Shown here: positions 1 through 8,242 of the stretch, one piece after another | Position numbering within the stretch: the first letter of the stretch is position 1 | How the letters are laid out: every line of letters begins with the position of its first letter | From: Chloroflexota bacterium | GTDB lineage: Bacteria > Chloroflexota > Dehalococcoidia > Lucifugimonadales > UBA3495 | Assembly (NCBI GenBank): GCA_009840135.1 | Contig: VXOH01000027.1 | Coordinates: 940-37,659, forward strand | DNA length: 36,720 nt | Direction: 5' to 3' | The notes under the pieces: generated by a model | What the model saw: the letters and a program-made list of their open reading frames with translations, nothing else | What the model was told of the DNA's origin: nothing | Database searches by the model: none | Position numbers and translations under genes: made by a program

Positions 1-108
1 GGAAGGGACTTGGCGCTTCGGTTCACCCCCATCCTGACCTTCCCCCATCAAGGGGGAAGGGACTTGGCGCTTCGGTTCACCCCCATCCTGACCTTCCCCC
101 ATCAAGGG
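1..108. repeat. Tandem 54-bp repeat, two units, hairpin-containing
   Basis: Positions 1-54 and 55-108 are two essentially identical copies of a 54-bp unit; the array may continue left of the window. Each unit carries a CCTTCCCCC / GGGGGAAGG stem-loop with loop ATCAA (the second copy loses the right arm). Related single copies lie at 14861-14900 and 32160-32200, so this is a dispersed non-coding element that has become tandem here. Confidence 0.85.
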
Positions 109-136
109 GCCCTTCGACAGGCTCAGGATGAGCGGG
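109..136. repeat. Short dispersed intergenic repeat (CTTCGACAGGCTCAGGATGA type)
   Basis: This short element directly follows the 54-bp tandem units. A related CCTTCGGCTTCGCTCAGGATGA-like piece occurs at about 22685-22711. Its function is unknown. It ends about 25 bases before the hemW start. Confidence 0.5.
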
Positions 137-161
137 TTTCTGGTCGGTTGGTGACATCAAG

Positions 162-1427
162 GTGACTACTACTGCCCGAAATGACGTGGCATCCCTCCAG
201 GCCACCGGCATATCCCTCTACATCCACGTTCCCTTCTGCCAGACCAAGTGTCCCTACTGCGATTTCAACACCTACCAGGGCATCGAGGGTCTGATGGGGC
301 CCTTTGTGGATGCGCTGGAGGCAGAGATTGCGGCCTGGGGCAGGGCGCTGGGCGGGCCGCCGGTGAACACGGTTTTCTTCGGAGGGGGTACGCCTTCATA
401 CCTGCCGGACGGGGATTTGGGGCAGATTATGGAGGCGGTGGGCGAGGCCTTCGACCTTCGGGGCGACGCCGAAGTTACCGTTGAGGCCAACCCGGGCGAC
501 CTGACGCCGGACAAGGCGGCCAGCCTGCTGAGGCAGGGAATTAACCGTATCAGCGTCGGGGTGCAGTCGCTGGACAACGACCTCCTGAACCTGCTGGGGC
601 GTCGCCACGATGCCGACGGGGCGCTGGCGGCCTACCGCACGGTAAAGGCCGCAGGCTTTGAGAACGTCAACCTGGACCTGATCTACGGACTGCCGCGGCA
701 ATCGCTGGAACAGTGGCAGGACACGCTGCTGCGGCTGGCGGACCAGGGGCCGGAACATATTTCGCTGTATGCGCTGACGGTGGAAGAAGGGACTCCGCTG
801 CACCGCTGGGTTGAGCGGGGGGAAGTGCCTCATCCCGACACGGACCTGGCGGCGGATATGTACCACCACGCGCGGGAGCTGCTGGGAGAGCGGGGATACC
901 ATCACTACGAAATCTCCAACTGGTACAGGCCGGGGCCTGCTTCCCAACCGGACCTGGCTTCCACAACGGACCTGGCTTCGCGGCACAACCTGGCCTACTG
1001 GCGAAACCTGCCGTACCTGGGCGTGGGGCCGGGCGCCCATTCGTCCCTGGGGGGCTACCGGTTCTGGGACATGGACCCTCCCCGGGGTTACGTGGCGGCG
1101 GCCAGGGAGTGGGCGTCGGGGGTGGACGGGCCGGTTGCGGAGATTACGGGAGAGTGGCTGGGCAGCGTGGGACCGGTGGGCGGATACGAGGCTATAGACC
1201 TGGACCTGGCAGCGGCCGAGACGATGTTCCTGGGGCTGAGGCTGCTGGACGGGCTGGATTTGAGAGAGGCTTCGGACCGGATGGGAATTGACCTGGCAAC
1301 CCGTTATGAATCGGAGATAAGCGAACTGCTGGAACTGGGGCTGCTGGTAAAGAGGGATACCGTAATACGGCTGCATGAATCGGCGTACCTGATCGCCAAC
1401 CAGGTTTTCACCCGCTTTCTGGATTGA
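162..1427 (+). CDS. hemW: Radical SAM heme chaperone HemW (coproporphyrinogen III oxidase-like)
   Basis: Predicted HemW, 421 aa, a radical SAM protein of the HemN-like family now regarded as a heme-binding chaperone delivering heme to respiratory enzymes in the cytoplasm. The N-terminus has the CxxxCxxC cluster motif at Cys26, Cys30 and Cys33 in the context HVPFCQTKCPYCDF, followed by GGGTPSYL (about residues 74-81) and the family segment ISLYALTVEEGTPL. HemN itself has an extra N-terminal region and an additional Cys after the CxxC; here the motif ends CDF, as in HemW. The start is a GTG; the reading frame before it holds no better start. A short internal duplication (PDLAS, then TDLAS) lies before RHNLAYW and is not usual for the family. 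It is apparently monocistronic. Confidence 0.92.
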   Translation: MTTTARNDVASLQATGISLYIHVPFCQTKCPYCDFNTYQGIEGLMGPFVDALEAEIAAWGRALGGPPVNTVFFGGGTPSYLPDGDLGQIMEAVGEAFDLRGDAEVTVEANPGDLTPDKAASLLRQGINRISVGVQSLDNDLLNLLGRRHDADGALAAYRTVKAAGFENVNLDLIYGLPRQSLEQWQDTLLRLADQGPEHISLYALTVEEGTPLHRWVERGEVPHPDTDLAADMYHHARELLGERGYHHYEISNWYRPGPASQPDLASTTDLASRHNLAYWRNLPYLGVGPGAHSSLGGYRFWDMDPPRGYVAAAREWASGVDGPVAEITGEWLGSVGPVGGYEAIDLDLAAAETMFLGLRLLDGLDLREASDRMGIDLATRYESEISELLELGLLVKRDTVIRLHESAYLIANQVFTRFLD

Positions 1428-1773
1428 ATCCGGCGGGCAGGGAGCCCTTCCGCCCCAACTTTACCGGAATTCCGGTACACATTCCGTCCGCAAACTTTCC
1501 GTGGCGTTCCATTGAAGGTGGCATCCTGGGTTAGGCCAGGGCAGAGCCAGGGCAGACACACAGGGCAGACACATAGGTCTGCCCCTACGATTCGGCCCCG
1601 GACATTCGGCCCCGGACCAACTGCCCCGAAGCACCTGTCGCGGAGCGCTGCCGGCACATTCTCGCACATTCCGGAATATTTCCCTTGCAGCTTGCCAATT
1701 GTTAACATAACTCTTAGCCTATATATGGACGCCGCTTATCACGTCCGGAAAATCTTTTGGAGAGTTACCCACT
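1428..1773. other. Intergenic region with short repeats and a candidate promoter
   Basis: These 346 bases hold no gene. They contain direct repeats of GGGCAGACACA-like units (about 1540-1575), a hairpin repeat (1563-1588), a doubled ATTCGGCCCCGGAC motif (about 1590-1620) and, near the right end, TTGTTA (1699-1704) followed 17 bases later by TATATG (1722-1727). The last pair is a plausible promoter for the lipoprotein gene. Confidence 0.5.
1563..1588. repeat. Dispersed hairpin repeat, copy 1 (GGGCAGAC...GTCTGCCCCTAC)
   Basis: An 8-base stem (GGGCAGAC with GTCTGCCC around a short loop) followed by CTAC. Closely related copies occur at 23336-23360 and 25745-25769, always between genes. This is a REP-like family of unknown function. 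Confidence 0.6.
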
Positions 1774-3182
1774 TTGCACAATGCCAAGACCCCCAACGGA
1801 AGCCCGCCGGTGCGCTATTTTAGAAAGGCAATTTTCATTTTTTCCATTTCCCTCATCAGCCTGTTCGCGCTGGCCGCTTGCGATACCACGGAGCCGGAAC
1901 CAACTATGGCTCCCGCTGCCGATACCGAAGCCGCACCAGCGCCAGCCGAGGAACCCACTCCCGACATTCAGGCCACGATAGACGCGGCGGTGGCGGCGGC
2001 GGTGGCGAGCCAGATGGACCAAGCCGAGGAATCTGCCGCCGAGGAGCCGACGGAGGAACCGACGGAGGAACCGACGGAGGAACCTACCGCTGAACCTACT
2101 GGTGAACCCGCGGTAGAGGCTACGGCGGCCCCTAAGCCGACGGCGACAGCCATACCCACACCTACTCCCAGGCCGGCCCCCACTGCCGTACCTACTCCTG
2201 AATCCGCGCCTGAGCCCGCGGCGACAACGGCGCCCATTGCTGCGCCACCCACCGCCGCGCCACCCACACCAGTTCCAATGCCTACCCCTACGCCATTGCC
2301 GCTGCCCACGGCGACTGCGGCGCCGCCCACGCCGACCCCCACGCCGGAGTTGGTTACCATCGTGCGTATTGACAGCGGGGCCGCCCACAACTGCGTCCTG
2401 AAGTCGGACGGTTCAGTCAAGTGCTGGGGCAGCGACATCAACGCCCAGCTGAGCGTGCCCATTGGCGTTACTTTTTCGGACGTGAGCGCCGGAAGCGATT
2501 TCTCCTGCGGAATTCAGGCCGATGAGCCCAGGGTGGGGGTAGCCTTCTGCTGGGGCCACGACCGGCTGGGAACGCGGACCGTGGACCGCTCCGTAAGGTT
2601 CCAGCAGATCAGCGCCGGTAAGCAGCACATTTGCGGCGTCAAGCTCGACGGGACACCTTTCTGCTGGGGCAACAACAACCGTCACCAGACGGATGCCCCC
2701 CTGGACGAGGTATTCACGGCGGTGACCACCGGGGATGAGTTCAGCTGCGGGCTGCGAGTTGATGGCACCGCGACCTGCTGGGGGCGCAACCACTATGGAC
2801 AGACGGATGCGCCGGAGGATGACACCTTCCTGAAGATAGAGAGCGGCAACCGGCATACCTGCGGCATTCGCGCCGATGGGTCGGTAAACTGCTGGGGAGC
2901 AACCTTTCGGGCCAAACGGAGCCGCCGGAGGGCGTCAGGCTGGTGGACATAGCGGCGGGCAGTGAATTCGCCTGTGGCGTCCGGCCCGACGGGACCGCGG
3001 TTTGCTGGGGACTGCGAACCTCCCGCGACCTGGAACCGCCCGACCGGAAGGGGTTCATAAAAATAAGCAGCGGCGAGCAGCATGTCTGCGCCCTGCGAGC
3101 AGACGGCATAGTCGTATGCTGGGGCGAGGACTATACCGGCCAGACCAACCCGCCGGATGAGTTCAAGCGGCCTTACCGATAG
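1774..3182 (+). pseudogene. RCC1-repeat (beta-propeller) lipoprotein, single-base frameshift
   Basis: The frame opens at TTG 1774 (alternative GTG 1810). It encodes a lipoprotein signal peptide ending in the lipobox LAAC (Cys36 from the first start), then about 150 residues of Glu/Pro/Thr-rich linker, then RCC1-type repeats with the signature Cys-x5-8-DG-x3-CWG. Five repeats lie in the first frame (1774-2952). Repeats six and seven lie in the next frame (to 3182). Restoring one base in the GGGG run at 2894-2897 joins the frames and gives seven repeats, the number expected for a closed seven-bladed propeller. The product would be an outer-face lipoprotein of unknown role, probably binding. As written the gene is broken; an assembly error in the G run is an equal possibility. 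The linker contains four 12-bp tandem units (2041-2088). Confidence 0.8.
2041..2088 (+). repeat. 12-bp tandem repeat encoding (Glu-Glu-Pro-Thr)n
   Basis: Four consecutive 12-bp units of the type GAGGAACCGACG code for repeated EEPT in the lipoprotein linker. The period is a multiple of three, so copy-number change would keep the frame. Confidence 0.8.
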
Positions 3183-3350
3183 CCGAACAGCCCAACAGCC
3201 GAACAACGGTTTAGCGTCCTAACAACGAACCCGGTCGAGGATCACGAATTGGGTGAACTTCGGCCGCGGATTTGCATTTTCATTGCACCGGTCCAGGTCG
3301 GCAATACCTTTAACAACGGTATTAACTGGAACGCCAGGCAACCTTTTCCT

Positions 3351-4001
3351 ATGAGAAATCACAAGGCTCTGGAAACCTACCTGAATAGATACGGAGAGCA
3401 GTCGGGGCTACAACCGGACCTGCAGCAGGTATTTCGCCAAATCCGCGATGAGTTCGGATGCAGACGGGCGCTGTATCCCGGCTGTTATCTTCACATTACG
3501 CCCTCGCTGGTATTTCCAGCGGTCTGCTACGTGGATTCCCTGAAGGGCATAACCCGGGCCCTGGCGGACCAGGAACTGCTGGCCTATATTGGCACCCGGA
3601 AGGGCTACGCGGAGGATGCCGAGATAACGTGCTACGAGCAGGAATACGAGGGATTTAACGCCGAGCCACCTGCGTCCTTCGATTTGCTGATTTCCCTTAA
3701 TGCCGGGGCTGTTTCACAGGCGGCCAAAGGCTTTCTACGTCCGGGGGGGCTGCTGTTGGCTAACGACGAACATCATGACGCTCGCCGGGCCTTCACAGAT
3801 CCCGACTACCGGCTGATCGGAGCCTTTGAGAAAGAGACCTTACGGCTGGCGACGTCTGAAGAGGAACTGGCCAGTTGCTTCAGGCTGGAACAAGGTACGT
3901 ATATCACCCGTGATATGGTCGCGGCAGACGCAGGCAGGCCACCCAGCCGGGCGAGGTTCAAACCGGCGAAACCAGAGGAAGCCTACCTTTTCCGGAAGTA
4001 G
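3351..4001 (+). CDS. Uncharacterised SAM-methyltransferase-like protein
   Basis: A 216-residue protein from ATG 3351; the frame is open back to TTG 3249, but that extension lacks family-like sequence. The segment YPGCYLHITPSLVFPAVCYVDS (described in parts: YPG, HITPS, VCYVDS) resembles motif I and the following strand of a class of small Rossmann-fold methyltransferase-like proteins. The later FDLLISLNAGAV and FLRPGGLLLANDE match the usual post-motif strands. It therefore probably binds S-adenosylmethionine, but the substrate cannot be read. It ends 3 bases before the convergent DNA repair gene stop at 4005, leaving no room for a separate terminator. Confidence 0.7.
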   Translation: MRNHKALETYLNRYGEQSGLQPDLQQVFRQIRDEFGCRRALYPGCYLHITPSLVFPAVCYVDSLKGITRALADQELLAYIGTRKGYAEDAEITCYEQEYEGFNAEPPASFDLLISLNAGAVSQAAKGFLRPGGLLLANDEHHDARRAFTDPDYRLIGAFEKETLRLATSEEELASCFRLEQGTYITRDMVAADAGRPPSRARFKPAKPEEAYLFRK

Positions 4002-4004
4002 GGG

Positions 4005-4727
4005 CTATTTCTTCGCTGCCACGTTCCCGGCCGCCTTTTCCGCAGCTTTTTGGGCTTTCTGTTCCCGGCGGGCCAGGGTGCGGCGGATGTAGTCGGCAGC
4101 GTCAGGGGTCTTGCAGCCGGTCTGGCCGTGGTCAACCTCCACCTTGCCGATGCGGGCGGCGGCGGCCAGGGCCAGTTCTTCCAGCACCTCGTTGCGGATG
4201 CCGATGGCAATCAAGGCGTTGTTCATGGCATCACGCACCCGGTTTTTTCGGGTATGTATCTGGCCTTCGATGGTAGCCAGGCGGTTGGTAAAGTAGTCGT
4301 CGGGCAGGGATTGGTCTTTCATGGCCAGGTGAGCAACCAGATGCCAGCCAGCGCGCCCAGGCCATTCGCCGTCGGCAGCAGTCCACTCATCAGCTTTAGC
4401 CTGGGCCAGGCCGGTCTTGCCCACAAAGCTGGAAAAAGTGTCGGTAAGCACGTAGTTGTCAAGATCGTTGGCCCAGGTCTCCAGGAGTGACTCACTTGCC
4501 TCGACCGGATCGGCGACCATGGCGGCCAGCACCCTGGCATCGTGGTTGCCGGTAGCCCAAAGCTCCAGGGCCAGGGATTGGTCGCGCTTGATGGCCTTGG
4601 CCAGCTTGTTCTGGTTGGCGTAGCTGACGCCGAACATGTTCTCGCCGACGCCGTGGCGACCATAAATCTTGCGGTTCTGGGCGGTGCCCATTTCTTCCAG
4701 CTGCTGCATGGCTTCTTGAAGGTTCAT
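4005..4727 (-). CDS. DNA alkylation repair protein (AlkD-like, HEAT-repeat family)
   Basis: A 240-residue predicted member of the DNA alkylation repair family, which removes alkylated bases using a curved HEAT-repeat scaffold. Visible landmarks are YGRHGVGENMFGV near residue 23, the helical repeats LALELWATGNHDARVLAAM and DNYVLTDTFSSFVGK, and the C-terminal GKVEVDHGQTGCKTPDA block followed by a Lys/Ala-rich tail. The Trp-Asp pair of classical AlkD is not obvious (NYVLTD stands there), so glycosylase activity is uncertain. The gene is convergent with the methyltransferase-like gene. Its upstream region (4728-4906) is shared with the divergent toxin-antitoxin operon. Confidence 0.82.
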   Translation of the reverse strand: MNLQEAMQQLEEMGTAQNRKIYGRHGVGENMFGVSYANQNKLAKAIKRDQSLALELWATGNHDARVLAAMVADPVEASESLLETWANDLDNYVLTDTFSSFVGKTGLAQAKADEWTAADGEWPGRAGWHLVAHLAMKDQSLPDDYFTNRLATIEGQIHTRKNRVRDAMNNALIAIGIRNEVLEELALAAAARIGKVEVDHGQTGCKTPDAADYIRRTLARREQKAQKAAEKAAGNVAAKK

Positions 4728-4906
4728 TTTCTTTCCACCCAGGCCAAGGATAATGCAAGAATAGCATTACTATACAGGAGAGCCCGAGAAAAGAGCCGGT
4801 AGATTTCGGCAGTTTTGCGGGCTCTTCCCCTTTCCCGGATTTTCAGGCAAATGCCTATGCGTGAAATTGTGCGGGTGCTATGCTAGGAGCCTGAAGGAGG
4901 CAACAA

Positions 4907-5188
4907 GTGGATTCGAGACATATTTCTACGGGCTATATTGTAAAGGACGAGGGAATTTGCAGTGGGAAGCCTCGCATTGAAGGCACCAGGATGAAGGTGC
5001 AGCACATCGCGTTGGAGTATATCCATGAGGGTTTGAGCATTGCAGAAATTCTTGAATCCCATCCACACCTAAAACCGGCCCAGATTCACGCCGCACTGTC
5101 ATATTACTTCGACCACCAGGTTGAAATCGAACGGGACATTCAAGATGGTCTGGAATTCGCTGAGAGGCTGGAAGCTGGCCTGACCTAA
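4907..5188 (+). CDS. DUF433 family antitoxin, copy 1
   Basis: A 93-residue DUF433 protein with a small helix-turn-helix-like fold, normally the antitoxin partner of DUF5615 PIN-like toxins. Family landmarks are ICSGKPRIEGTRMKV near residues 17-31, ILESHPHLKPAQIHAALSYY near 48-67 and the C-terminal ERLEAGL. The start is GTG 4907 after a strong AGGAGG (AAGGAGGCAACAA spacing). The stop overlaps the toxin start as TAATG at 5186-5190, which is typical translational coupling. It is 63% identical (59 of 93 by hand alignment) to copy 2 at 5627. Likely role: neutralises the toxin encoded next and autorepresses. Confidence 0.85.
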   Translation: MDSRHISTGYIVKDEGICSGKPRIEGTRMKVQHIALEYIHEGLSIAEILESHPHLKPAQIHAALSYYFDHQVEIERDIQDGLEFAERLEAGLT

Positions 5189-5517
5189 TGCCGCTGTCCG
5201 TCCTCTGCGATGAGCATATCAAGTATTACGTCATTGAAGGTCTGAGACGCCAAGGCGTCGATGCGGTGAGTGTCCAGCAAGTTCATTTGGACGCAACGGA
5301 TGATGAATTGATTATTTCCGCTGCAAACCAACTTGGCCGAGTCATCTGTACTTGCGACGACGACTTTGTAAGGATAAACAGCACAGGTATTCCTCACCTG
5401 GGAATCCTTTACCACCATGCCCTTATGTATTCCATCGGCGATGCCATTCGCGCCGTAGCTTTAGCCTGCCAAGTTTTATCCCCCGATGAAATGCGCAATC
5501 GTGTAGAATTTCTTTAG
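5188..5517 (+). CDS. DUF5615 family PIN-like toxin, copy 1
   Basis: A 109-residue DUF5615 (Mut7-C/PIN-like) protein, the presumed RNase toxin of the pair. Acidic residues expected in the active site are present: LCDEHI near residues 6-11 and CTCDDDF near 54-60, plus the C-terminal NRVEFL shared with copy 2. The start codon overlaps the antitoxin stop by one base. It is 66% identical (72 of 109) to the second copy at 5908. Both copies appear intact. DUF5615 is assigned from the family pattern; ribonuclease activity is inferred. Confidence 0.83.
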   Translation: MPLSVLCDEHIKYYVIEGLRRQGVDAVSVQQVHLDATDDELIISAANQLGRVICTCDDDFVRINSTGIPHLGILYHHALMYSIGDAIRAVALACQVLSPDEMRNRVEFL

Positions 5518-5543
5518 AGTACCGACGGAAGAGGTTTCCGCCC

Positions 5544-5624
5544 ATGTACGTTATCGGGACTGCGAGGCATGTGGGCCATGGGAAATCTACCCTAGTGTTA
5601 TGTGCAACCCACAGAGGAGAATGA
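5544..5624 (+). pseudogene. Truncated relic of the selB 5' end
   Basis: Starting at ATG 5544, 18 codons match the selB start at 6262: 16 of 18 residues are identical (MYVIGTA, HV, HGKSTLV), and 44 of 54 bases. Differences are mostly synonymous. After codon 18 the similarity stops, and the frame ends at TGA 5622-5624, three bases before the second antitoxin start. The G1 motif is altered (GHVDHGKST to RHVGHGKST). It marks the junction of a duplication that copied the toxin-antitoxin pair plus the beginning of selB. It could still be translated as a 26-residue leader peptide. Confidence 0.85.
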
Positions 5625-5626
5625 GT

Positions 5627-5908
5627 ATGGCTTCGAAAATCTTGCCGACAAACTACATCGTGCAGGATGAAGGTATCTGCGGGGGCAAGCCGCGCATTGC
5701 CGGTACCAGATTCAAAGTACAGCAAGTGGCTATAGAATACGTGCATGCGGCCCGGCCGGTGGAGCAAATTCTAAAGTCTCATCCTCACCTCAGTCTGGCA
5801 CAAATTCATGCCGCACTTTCTTATTACTACGACCACCGTGATGAGATTGAGGCCGATATTCAAGAGGGGTGGGAATACGCTAAACGGATGGAAGCTGGTC
5901 TGAACTGA
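5627..5908 (+). CDS. DUF433 family antitoxin, copy 2
   Basis: A second DUF433 antitoxin, 93 residues from ATG 5627, the same length as copy 1. ATG 5600 and ATG 5621 are in frame, but the AGAGGAG at 5613-5619 is correctly spaced only for 5627. Conserved blocks are ICGGKPRIAGTR, ILKSHPHLSLAQIHAALSYY and KRMEAGL. The stop overlaps the toxin start (TGATG at 5906-5910). It sits directly behind the selB relic, so transcription may come from the copy 1 operon or from within the relic. Confidence 0.85.
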   Translation: MASKILPTNYIVQDEGICGGKPRIAGTRFKVQQVAIEYVHAARPVEQILKSHPHLSLAQIHAALSYYYDHRDEIEADIQEGWEYAKRMEAGLN

Positions 5909-6237
5909 TGCCCCTGGCACTCCTTTGTGACGAGCACATTGACTACGACATTATTGTAGGGCTGGTGGGGCAAGGGATAGATGCCGTGAGCGCCCAGCAA
6001 ATAGGTCTAGCTGCCACGGATGACGCGCTAATTCTGGCCGAAGCCCGACGGCTGGGCCGTGTTATATACACTGGAGATGATGACTATTTGCTCCTCAATA
6101 GTTCAGGCATTCTTCACCCGGGAATCTTCTACCACCACCCCCTCAAATACTCCATTGGTCAAGCCATTGACGCGGTTGCAACGGCCTGCCAAGTACTGTC
6201 GGCGGAAGAAATGGCTAACCGCGTAGAATTCCTCTAA
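5908..6237 (+). CDS. DUF5615 family PIN-like toxin, copy 2
   Basis: A 109-residue paralogue of the toxin at 5188. Acidic positions are kept (LCDEHI; TGDDDY). Changes between the copies cluster in variable positions such as residues 12-20 and 59-63, suggesting the pairs may have diverged in partner specificity. It is followed after 24 bases by selB, whose ribosome binding site (GAGAGG) lies just behind the toxin stop. Confidence 0.83.
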   Translation: MPLALLCDEHIDYDIIVGLVGQGIDAVSAQQIGLAATDDALILAEARRLGRVIYTGDDDYLLLNSSGILHPGIFYHHPLKYSIGQAIDAVATACQVLSAEEMANRVEFL

Positions 6238-6261
6238 ACGCCACCCGAGAGGCACTGCTTT

Positions 6262-8127
6262 ATGTACGTTATCGGCACTGCCGGCCACGTGGACCACGGA
6301 AAATCCACCCTGGTGAAAGCCCTCACCGACATTGACCCGGACCGTCTTCCCGAAGAGAAGGAACGGGAAATGACGGTGGACCTGGGCTTTGCGTGGATGA
6401 CCCTGCCCAGCGGCCGGGAAGTAAGCATTGTGGACGTGCCGGGTCACGAGCGGCTGATAAAGAACATGCTGGCCGGGGTGGGGGCCATTGACCTGGCCCT
6501 GCTTATTGTGGCCGCCGACGAAAGCGTGATGCAGCAGACCAGGGAGCACCTGGCCATTCTGGACATTCTGCAGATAAAACAGGGCCTGGTGGTGGTTACC
6601 AAGACGGACCTGGTGGACGAGGAACTGGTGGAGTTGGTAAAGGCCGAGGTAGAGGACGTGGTGGCCGGAACGTCCTTTGAAGGCTGCCCGATGCTGGGGG
6701 TTTCGGCCTACACCGGCGCCGGGATGGATGAGTTGAAGTCCACCATTGACGGCATCCTGGACCAGACCGGGGCGCGGCGGGACCTGGGTCGTCCCAGGCT
6801 GCCGGTGGACCGGTGCTTCTCCATATCGGGATTCGGCACGGTGGTGACGGGAACCCTGATTGACGGAATGTTCGCCGTGGGGCAGGAGGTGGAGCTGAGT
6901 CCCTCGGGCATGCGGGGTCGAATTCGCGGCCTGCAGAGCCACAAGGAGCGGGTGGACCGCAGCGACCCGGGCGTCCGACTGGCGGTAAACCTGTCGGGGG
7001 TGGCCCGGTCAGACATAGAACGGGGCGAGGTGGTGACGCTGCCAGGATGGCTGACATCCACCCGGCGGGTGGACGCCCGGCTCCGCATGGTTAACGGAGC
7101 GCCCCATGCCCTGCGGCACAACGCCGGCATCACCTTTCACCTGTTCACCAGCGAGACGACGGCCCGGGTGCGGTTGCTGGATGCCGACCGGCTGACTCCG
7201 GGAGAGGAGGGGTGGATCCAGATTCTGCTGGACGACCCCATTCCCATGGTGAAGGGCGATTACTTTGTCCTGCGGTCGGCCGAGGACACCCTGGGCGGCG
7301 GGCAGGTCGTGGACCCCAACCCACGGCGAAGGCACCGCCGATTCAGTCCCGACACCATCGAGCAACTGATGATGCTGGACCAGGGCACCGGAGAAGATGT
7401 CATCTACAGCGTAGCCGACCAGTGGGGCCCCTGCGACCTGCGGACCCTTTCGCAACGCAGCAATCTTTCATCGGAAGAGGTACTGGAACGGGCGCTGGAA
7501 CTGGCCGAGGCAGGAGACCTGGTTGTCCTGGGCAACCTGGGATCGGAGAACGACGCCGTGGTCTATTCGGGCCAGGGCTGGGATGTTTTCAAGAGCCGGG
7601 TGGGGGTGGAGTTGCAGGCCTACCACAACAACTATCCCCTGCGCCGGGGAGCGCCCACCCAGGAGATACGGAGCCGCACGGGGCTGTCCCAGTCGGTGTA
7701 CCTGAAAGCGCTGGCCCGCCTGGTGGAAGAGGGCTGCCTGGCGGAGGAAGGCCAGCAGGTGCATCTGCCGGACCACCAGGTAACGCTATCCCAGGAACTG
7801 GAGCAGCGGGCCAACGGATACCTGGAAGCCCTGGGGCGGGAACCTTACTCACCGCCAACGGAGAACCATCCGGAGCCGGAGCTGCTGGGGTTTCTGATTG
7901 ACGAAGGGAAGGTGGTGAGAGTTAACGAGTCGGTGGTTTTTGCCGCGTCCGCTTACCTGGAGCTTAAAGACCGGATAGTGGCCCACCTGCAGGAGAAGGG
8001 GTCAATAACGGTGGCCGACGTGCGTACCATGTTCGACACCAGCCGGAAGTACAGCCTGCCGTTGCTGGAGTACCTGGACCAGCAGCGGATAACGAGGCGG
8101 GTAGGGGATGAGCGGGTTTTGAGGTAG
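6262..8127 (+). CDS. selB: Selenocysteine-specific translation elongation factor SelB
   Basis: A 621-residue translational GTPase that delivers Sec-tRNA to UGA codons carrying a SECIS hairpin. G1 is GHVDHGKST at residues 8-16, G3 DVPGHE at 58-63 and G4 TKTD at 113-116, the last with Thr in place of Asn as is common in SelB. Domain II/III segments follow (RCFSISGFGTVVTGTLIDG from about 189), then a C-terminal half with repeated winged-helix modules (YLKALARLVEEGCLAEEG, LLEYLDQQRITRRVG) that bind the SECIS RNA. Length and layout fit SelB and not EF-Tu or IF2. selA, selD and the Sec tRNA are not in this window, so the rest of the pathway must lie elsewhere. Confidence 0.93.
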   Translation: MYVIGTAGHVDHGKSTLVKALTDIDPDRLPEEKEREMTVDLGFAWMTLPSGREVSIVDVPGHERLIKNMLAGVGAIDLALLIVAADESVMQQTREHLAILDILQIKQGLVVVTKTDLVDEELVELVKAEVEDVVAGTSFEGCPMLGVSAYTGAGMDELKSTIDGILDQTGARRDLGRPRLPVDRCFSISGFGTVVTGTLIDGMFAVGQEVELSPSGMRGRIRGLQSHKERVDRSDPGVRLAVNLSGVARSDIERGEVVTLPGWLTSTRRVDARLRMVNGAPHALRHNAGITFHLFTSETTARVRLLDADRLTPGEEGWIQILLDDPIPMVKGDYFVLRSAEDTLGGGQVVDPNPRRRHRRFSPDTIEQLMMLDQGTGEDVIYSVADQWGPCDLRTLSQRSNLSSEEVLERALELAEAGDLVVLGNLGSENDAVVYSGQGWDVFKSRVGVELQAYHNNYPLRRGAPTQEIRSRTGLSQSVYLKALARLVEEGCLAEEGQQVHLPDHQVTLSQELEQRANGYLEALGREPYSPPTENHPEPELLGFLIDEGKVVRVNESVVFAASAYLELKDRIVAHLQEKGSITVADVRTMFDTSRKYSLPLLEYLDQQRITRRVGDERVLR

Positions 8128-8242
8128 TGGGGGGTACACCCATGCACGGCTAGGTACATCGCTATACTTATTAAATCTGCCAAGCAAGACTGCTATATTC
8201 CATTGGGGTTGCATCCAATACCTGAACCCGGGAACAAAACTC

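Noticed and set aside
2894-2897. Programmed frameshift in the RCC1 gene
   Set aside because: No slippery heptamer or downstream stimulator was seen; an indel in a G run is simpler.
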